From contig NC_085139.1 of the NCBI RefSeq assembly GCF_024139115.2, positions 67,933,203 through 67,997,202 of the forward strand: DNA of 64,000 nt, in the 5' to 3' direction. The position numbers and the translations under genes are program-made. The DNA is from Armigeres subalbatus (taxonomy: Eukaryota; Arthropoda; Insecta; Diptera; Culicidae). Shown one piece after another: positions 58,301 to 64,000 of this stretch (positions within the stretch are counted from its first letter, which is position 1; each line of letters opens with the position of its first letter). Below the pieces are notes generated by a model. It had not been told where the DNA came from, ran no database searches, and saw nothing but the letters and a program-made list of their open reading frames with translations.

Positions 58301-59129
58301 CTGTGGGCAAAGAGTAAAACGATTGATGCAAAATTAAGTTGAAGAAGTGAAACACTTCGAAGGATTTTTGTGATTTGTGAAACATGTCGAAAATGCGTCT
58401 CGAAATGGCAACAACTAGTGAATATACTATAAAAATGCATGAAAAAGTGACAAATCTCAGATTGATTTTAAAATAAATTCGACTGATTCAAGAAAAAGTG
58501 TTCACCTACCGTTTTTTACTCTCAAAACTCGATCTTCATCTTTTTTAGGAGTCTCTGATTTCTGAGGTTCGTTAACGTAGACATCAGGGCAGCAGTAAAA
58601 ATTCTACAAAAGAAAAATAAAAGTTGACCTTCAGATTCCCAACAGAGTATTAAAGTAACTTACCTTTCCATCGTTCACATTTTGGAAGCACACATTCTCC
58701 GCCAGTTCTTTGTCATAGACGGCATTGCGTCGTCGTCTTAGTCCGAGGTACCGCTTGATCGGAGTGCAGTGTTCCGGGGCGACACACTTCCCCTCCAACG
58801 GTTGCTGTGATGTAGTGAAACAACGCTTTCCCAAACTGGTTCTCTCTGGTTCACAGCAAACCCGCGCTTCCTGACCGGGTTCATGACAAGTCCTGGACCA
58901 AACGTACTCGTACAGCGAATTGTTACGATAGACGCTTCCCGTTTCGATGGCGTCCTGAATATGCGGACAATAGCGCACCGGAACGCATTGCTCCTTCGTC
59001 ACGGCACACTTGTTGGCGGAAACTACAAAAAGGAATTCGAATTTTGGTTACTTTAAAATCTGTTTCTAAACTAATCTACTTACCCAACAGTACCAGCGAC
59101 GAAAGTAAAACTATTTTGAATGCGAACAT
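57294..59129 (-). CDS. Secreted serine protease with three CLIP domains (complete gene, 4 exons)
   Basis: Joining 59129-59084, 59022-58664, 58603-58510 and 58300-57294 gives 501 residues, with GT-AG at every intron. Residues 1-17 are a signal peptide. Three CLIP domains follow, each with six cysteines: 21/28/34/61/71/72, 83/95/101/127/139/140 and 171/181/187/214/225/226. A linker Cys250 precedes the cleavage site NR|ILKGNEAG (258/259). The chymotrypsin-fold domain has His303 (TSAHC), Asp358 (YDIAL) and Ser446 (CRGDSGGP), so it should be active. At the position that determines trypsin specificity (chymotrypsin 189) it has Gly440, not Asp. CLIP proteases act as zymogens in haemolymph cascades (melanisation, Toll, clotting). 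Three CLIPs is uncommon. Exact orthologue unknown. Confidence 0.93.
58510..58603 (-). CDS. CLIP protease exon 3 (end of CLIP2 and linker)
   Basis: 94 bp, TTTTGTAG|AAT to AACG|GTAGGT. Encodes NFYCCPDVYVNEPQ (the closing CC pair of CLIP2) and a Lys/Glu/Asp-rich linker. It has no internal Met, so it is easy to miss. Confidence 0.9.
58664..59022 (-). CDS. CLIP protease exon 2 (CLIP1 and most of CLIP2)
   Basis: Acceptor TTTTGTAG|TT, donor AAG|GTAAGT; 359 bp. Encodes CLIP1 and CLIP2 up to ENVCFQNVNDGK. The frame continuing past 58664 to a stop is intronic. Confidence 0.9.
59084..59129 (-). CDS. CLIP protease exon 1 (signal peptide)
   Basis: ATG at 59129; MFAFKIVLLSSLVLL plus one base of a split Val codon, then G|GTAAGT. 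This start is chosen because it gives a signal peptide and joins in phase to Cys21. Confidence 0.88.
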
Positions 59130-59231
59130 CTCAATTTCAATAATCGAACAAATCAATGAAGTTCATTCGCAGCGAACTACGTCGAGTCGCCTTTCTCTCG
59201 AAACTGGTTCCTTCGCTCAGAGAGCGCATCT

Positions 59232-59239
59232 CTTTTATA
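59232..59239 (-). promoter_or_regulatory. TATA box of the CLIP protease gene
   Basis: TATAAAAG on the minus strand. A CCAGTT initiator-like site about 34 bases further (start near 59205) would give a 5' UTR of about 76 nt before the ATG at 59129. Confidence 0.65.
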
Positions 59240-59332
59240 AAAAGATCGTTTCATTCATAAAAGCTTAGACCAGCATCAGCGTGCGCTGGAAATGTGTTGC
59301 TTACAGACGAGGGCACGCGCGATCCAATAATT

Positions 59333-59343
59333 GGAGAATCCCC
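59333..59343 (-). promoter_or_regulatory. kB-like (Rel/NF-kB) site upstream of the CLIP protease
   Basis: GGGGATTCTCC on the minus strand, about 130 bases before the inferred start site. It fits the GGG(G)RNNYYCC consensus bound by Dif, Dorsal, Rel1 and Rel2. Function is inferred from sequence and from the immune role of the family. Confidence 0.5.
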
Positions 59344-59344
59344 T

Positions 59345-62124
59345 TCGGGAGGCGTGCACTAACTACGTATGAGTTTAACTGATTTTGATTGTTTAGTAGC
59401 CATATACGTATACTTGAATTGTTGGAAAATATCTTATGATGACGGGATAGAAATGAGAAATCCAAACGAGGAATCGTTACGTCATTAGTGAAGCACCCTT
59501 TGCGCAGATCGGCCCAAGCAAAGAGCGTTCGCGGTGTAATTCCCCGTGTTACTTTTTTCGCATGACAATTAATCAACTATGCGGGTGAACGTAGGGATCC
59601 TTATTTATTCAATTTAATTAAAGAGGTTGATTCATTCACCGTTCAGCTGATCGGAAGAAAGAAGTATTTTATTGCGCTTTTTGCACTTTATAAGAGTTCT
59701 GCGAGATTTTTTTCTCACAGTGATCTTTTTCTCACAGTCCATACAATCAAAGAAATTTGACAGTTGTGTCCGATACAAGCTTTTCTCTCACGCATATTTC
59801 CAACACGATTTTTTTGTTTATGAAGTACGTTCGAAGAGCGACGGCGAACTGTTTTGAATCTGCAAGTACAAAAATTGCTTTGGAACTTAATATCTTTTGG
59901 ACCTGGAATCATCGGCAGTGCGGCATAAAATGGACAGGAACTAGGAGCTGGGAGGTGCACGGGATCCGGAGTTAATCTGTTATGTTGCTGGTTTATCTAC
60001 AAGCCACAGGTAAAACCTTGTATTTCACTTCAAATTTTCAGTTTTGTGCATCTCAAAAATGCAACAGCTAGCTGTGAAAATAAACAGTTTCGTTCTCGCA
60101 GGTTCGGATGTCTACAGTAAAACAAAAACGATCAACTCTTGGTTTTCGGAAATATAAATGTAATGGCTAGAGACATGCAGGGTGGAGTGAAAGTCGCTCT
60201 TCAACAAAATGCTACACCAGAATCTCACAAGTCCAGGAGGAGGAGGCCATGGAAGAGGTCACAAACGACAAATATTCAAGGAATCGTGAAAAGTTATTCT
60301 CGATGTACTTGAAAACCGGAATAGTCTGCTAGAGAAAAGAAGAATATTCATATAATTCGTATGATATACCTGACTTCAAAAGTAGAGCACTGTTTAAATT
60401 GGCGAAGGACTACACAGCTATACTTTGAAAATTAGTTTTTTCATAAGGATTCTATGACAATTTACCAACTTCGCGAAATGACTATTCCTGTATTCAACTA
60501 TTAATATAAATATAATGGAATTCGGAATACATGGTAATATTGTTATAACAATAAAAAGCGAATAGACATGTCGACAATATATGTAACTAAATAAAAGCTA
60601 GCTAATGTTTACGATGTTTCATGAACCAGGTTTACAGCATCTTCTTTAAACTGCAGTGTTGGGTCAAATCTTCCTCCTCTGATGTAGCCGCATTTTCGTA
60701 ATAGGTTTATCATACAAAACCTTGAGAACGATTCCATTGCTTCTGCACGACAAACTGGATATCCCGATGACCACCTTCTTTTGACGTAAACTACTTCTAA
60801 TGGGAAGCATTTCTTTCCAAACCGGATAAAAAATTCAATCCCGTTCATAAATCCCCTAGCGGGCAACCGCTAGGAACTGGAAAATTCTTCGGTGAAATTT
60901 TCTAGCGTAATTCGGAGTTATATGATTTTAGTGATTGAGAATGTTGATATTAGACGAACTTTCTTCATAGAATAGAAGAAACAACGGGTCTGTTGACAAT
61001 TAGCTGATATTAGTTAATATTAATGTTTGAATGAAAATTCTGTGTTTATTATCGTTTGAGTACAAAATTTGAGAAGTTGTCGCCGGTGACAACTCGCCTA
61101 CTATTTTCACGTGAAAAGTTTTCACATGAAAATTAAAATCATTATCGTCTGATAATGATTCAGCACAACACTGCATAGAACAAAGCATAATTGTTTGGCA
61201 TCGGTAGCGGAATCATAGCATTAGTGCCGGTCCAAGCATAGGCTGTCAACAAAAGATTGCTACAGCAATTTATTCACTAATGTGACGTTTGCAACGATTA
61301 GAATTTTGTCGGCACAACATGAAATTTTCCCGCGAGACACTAACTTTGTATTTTTCCTGTTGATGATTAAAAAGGGAAATCGGTTCCGAGATGAACTTTA
61401 TTCAAAGCGCAACGCTAACGTCGGTAGTTGAATCCCAAGCAAGTATCGGAAGGAGACCATGCAAACAATTGATTCGCATTATGACTGAAGAAAGTTGTAT
61501 GGCGTCAGTATTGATTATCATTGAATGCTTATTTTTTTTTCGGGCGCTGCTGATGTTGATGACGACGACCGCACGACTCACACCATCAGGGAGAATAAGA
61601 TTTCCGGTAGGAGCTCCGCCGATGCCGATGGTGGGACTACGATCTTCTTTTCGCGACATCTCGAACGAAATGGCCCGCGCGCGCGGAAGTGCTGCTTTCT
61701 TGTAATCAATGTTAAACCTGCACAGGAAAAAATATGAAAAGTAAATAGCGCGTAAAATTTGCCATGCGGTAATTTACGCCATTCTTCGCTGAAATGGTCC
61801 TCTTCCTAAAAAGATTGCTTACAACTGGCATGCAATGTAGACTATTCACGGTAAATATTGTATACATTTAGGCTATATCCCGTGTGAAATTACGCTAATA
61901 ATGACGTTCCATTTATGTGCATGATTTTTGGCGTAAATTTCAGTGGATTTTTCTATCTGTGTGTAGCCACGCCCCTTTAGTGAATGTGTGACGGGTACAC
62001 AATATTTGCAGTCTTACCAGACAACAAAGAGGCGGGACTAATGGGCCATCTTTATTGATTATAAGAAAACTGCTTTCCCCCGCGCGCGTGGCATTTCATT
62101 TGAAATATCGCGGAGAGCGGTCCC
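59345..62124. other. Intergenic DNA, no gene recognised
   Basis: The minus frame at 60866-60609 (85 aa, FIRFGKKCFPLEVVYVKRRW...) has coding-like composition but no recognised family. A hairpin (CCTAGCGG, GCAA, CCGCTAGG) lies at 60856-60875. Frames at 61391-61737 overlap on both strands and look fortuitous. Confidence 0.35.
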
Positions 62125-62132
62125 AGCATCGG

Positions 62133-62463
62133 TAGAGATGTCGCAAATTAATCGATTACTTCGATTAATCGACTATTTGTTGTGATAATCGATTAATTTT
62201 GAATCGATTACTTTCCAACGATTAATTGATTCAATAATCGACAAGAATTAAGAGTAATCGATTAGTTACTAATCGATTAATCGTGATTTTACGACAACTT
62301 TTAGATGTTGATTACTTAGATTAATCGATTCATCGTTATGATAATCGATTAATTGTGATTCGATTACTAACGATTACTTACTCAACGATGAATCGATTCA
62401 ATAATCGTCAAGAATCGGGAGTAATCGTTTAGTTACTAATCGATTTATTTTACGACATCTCTA
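62133..62463. mobile_element. 331-bp hAT-type MITE full of ATCGATTA motifs (TSD AGCATCGG)
   Basis: TAGAGATGTCG ends in inverted orientation, with 8-bp duplication AGCATCGG at 62125-62132 and 62464-62471. The interior is an imperfect tandem duplication (about 160 bp) carrying a dozen or so copies of ATCGATTA or TAATCGATT. Confidence 0.88.
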
Positions 62464-62522
62464 AGCATCGGCGGAGTTGCTGAGCAAATTTTATTCCAAA
62501 TACATATGGGATATTGGAAAAA

Positions 62523-63024
62523 TCGGTTCTTCTCAGGGCCTCCATTCTATACAAAGGAAGATTGAGGCGAGTGAATTTTTTTCAAAGTGCAAATTAACTG
62601 CTTGGAGACGCCATAAAGTTGCCTGGCGTCCGTAGCAGAATCACGAGCGCGCGTCGAAGGGAGATGCTACAAATATGTATTCACATGGATGGCTTTAGTG
62701 GCAGTCAAGTTTAATTCTTTCAAGATTCTTATTTGGTTTTGTTATTCCAGCCTATGGCGTGGGTCGTGTGGTCGTTAGTGATTCGAAATATGCATTATTA
62801 AGAATTAGTCGATTCTTCTCAGGGCCACCATTTTAAACATAGGAAGATTGAGGCGAGACGAATTTGTTCAAAGTACGACGTCGTAGCAGAATTACGTTGC
62901 CGTTCGTAGCAGAATAACGAGCGCGTATTTTAGAGAGCTGCTGCAAATATGTATTCTTGCACTGGCACTAGTTTCTTCATTTCACCAAACTGTTTTACGT
63001 AGTTTACGTCGGGCGGTCGTGTCT
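62523..63024 (+). repeat. Diverged direct duplication, about 260 and 215 bp
   Basis: Units start TCGGTTCTTCTCAGGGCC (62523) and TCGATTCTTCTCAGGGCC (62809) and share AGGAAGATTGAGGCGAG, CGTAGCAGAAT and ACAAATATGTATTC. No coding signal. Confidence 0.6.
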
Positions 63025-63036
63025 TGTACACAACCC

Positions 63037-63935
63037 TTATGTTTTTTTATTGTCTTTATTAATGAGGTTTTCGGCACCGCCTTCTTGATAGATGCGTTTC
63101 AGACGTTGTTTAGCAAGGCCAAACACAATTTCAATTGGATTGTACATGGGACAGTAAGGGGGCAGGAAAATCGGGATTATTCCAAGAGAGCGTAGGTAAT
63201 AAACTATCATTGGGTCGCAATGAATACGAGCACCATCCAAAATCCACAAAGAGTGCATTCCTGGATGGCGTTCCACTTCACTCGAATTGGTTACATACTT
63301 GCGACAGCACTCAAAAAATTTGGTGCGATTGAATGTGCCTTCTGTACTGAATACTTCCTGCATTCCGTTTTGTCCAACGAAGCACAACAAGGACATTCTA
63401 GGCTTTCTGATGAACTCTCCGATGCACAGGAGAAGAAGATTATGATACTCCCATTGGAGTCCATTTAGTTCCTCCCAGAATCGAAGAATATCATCAGAAC
63501 GAATCTGCATTGCCCGCCTTTCAAGTGTTTTCCTTGTGAATCCTGCATGATGCAGAATCCGACAAACTGATGCTGCTGAAATAGTTATATTGAATGTCTG
63601 CTGGAACAATTGCTTTGCTTCATCCAAATAAAGCGTTGGATGCTTCCGGTATAATTCCACGACCCAATTAACCTTTTCAGTACCGAACTTTTTTTTCATC
63701 GCGCAAGTACTGCTTTCGGGAGAAAAAATCATTTTTTTGTATATTTTGAGATCCAATTCGAAATTGTAGAAATATGTTTGTGATAAATTGAACTTAGTTT
63801 TGCTTTTGAGAATCCAAGAAAGAAATATCCGTAAAGTGCGTGATACACAGTATTAACTGAAGCTCGACGCCTCGTTACTTCCTGAATAATAATATCACCC
63901 ATTTTAATTAAAATCCTCGTTAAAATCAGTAACAC
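63037..63935 (-). pseudogene. IS630/Tc1/mariner-type transposase, frameshifted and deleted
   Basis: The N-terminal part (63935-63729, better start MGDIII at 63902) contains a helix-turn-helix (GFSKAKLSSIYHKHISTISN). A run of seven A (63738-63732) shifts the frame; the 239-aa frame 63756-63037 then continues with a second HTH-like region (ITISAASVCRILHHAGFTRK) and the catalytic core. The second acidic residue is in WILDGARIHCD and the third in PMYNPIEIVFGLAKQRL (DDE_3 type). The segment with the first Asp is missing: LLLLCI runs straight into GEFIRKPR where relatives have an Asp-Glu motif and about 25 more residues. The enzyme should be inactive. Inverted ends were not located; the element may extend past the window. 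Confidence 0.8.
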
Positions 63936-64000
63936 AAATACTTGTCAGACAGTTTAGAAGTGGACAAGATACGGATATTGCGCAATATCCAACCTCTGGC

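Noticed and set aside
60609..60866. 85-aa minus frame as a gene
   Set aside because: Composition is protein-like but there is no family match, promoter or splice partner; described only in the intergenic entry.
61391..61737. 104-aa, 85-aa and 70-aa frames on both strands
   Set aside because: Overlapping open frames with no recognisable motif, splice pattern or family; likely chance.

Overview
The window reads as a mosquito nuclear genome, most likely Aedes. The evidence is intron-bearing genes with GT-AG splice sites, about 60% or more A+T, very dense transposable elements, and five copies of a tRNA-derived SINE with a (GAA)n-type tail that resembles the Aedes Feilai family (family name from memory, not searched). 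Two protein-coding genes are well supported. The rest is repeats, dead retrotransposons and anonymous A+T-rich DNA.

Region 1 (1-20,100) holds the 3' half of a fatty-acid elongase (ELOVL) gene on the + strand. Its exons are 3782-3918, 3992-4144 and 17813-18094; the 5' exons, including the HxxHH catalytic box, lie upstream of the window. The last intron is 13.7 kb. It contains a Jockey-like LINE split by a SINE and by a 1.5 kb foldback element, a second SINE, a TA-flanked MITE, a degraded Ty3/gypsy fragment and a 2.6 kb degenerate minisatellite. Region 2 (20,100-29,000) is intergenic, with several MITEs, a SINE inside a MITE, and a near-perfect 37-bp-arm hairpin.

Region 3 (29,018-37,651) is the most striking part. 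Apparently identical 188-bp direct repeats with TG...CA ends are flanked by the 5-bp duplication CCATT. A tRNA-Arg-type primer-binding site follows the left repeat and a purine tract precedes the right one. This is a structurally complete, recently inserted LTR retrotransposon, yet its interior has no recognisable gag or pol. Instead it carries a TTAA-flanked giant foldback (150-bp satellites on both arms, a ~2.4 kb array of a 24-bp repeat between them), a 130-bp satellite array, and a hAT-type insertion with its own 8-bp duplication. It is best described as a satellite-bearing LARD-like element.

Region 4 (37,650-57,200) is intergenic. It contains a candidate minus-strand exon near 40.9 kb, a Harbinger-like element with poly-C tracts, a degenerate minisatellite, and a 7 kb TA-flanked composite holding a 142-bp satellite and an internally deleted R1-type LINE. 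Region 5 (57,294-59,240) is a complete four-exon minus-strand gene for a secreted serine protease with three CLIP domains, an intact catalytic triad, a TATA box and a kB-like site upstream; this suggests an immune or melanisation cascade. Region 6 (59,300-64,000) holds a hAT-type MITE packed with ATCGATTA motifs, a tandem duplication and a broken IS630/Tc1/mariner-type transposase.

The two genes show no functional link. All coordinates and matches were read by eye; no search was run.
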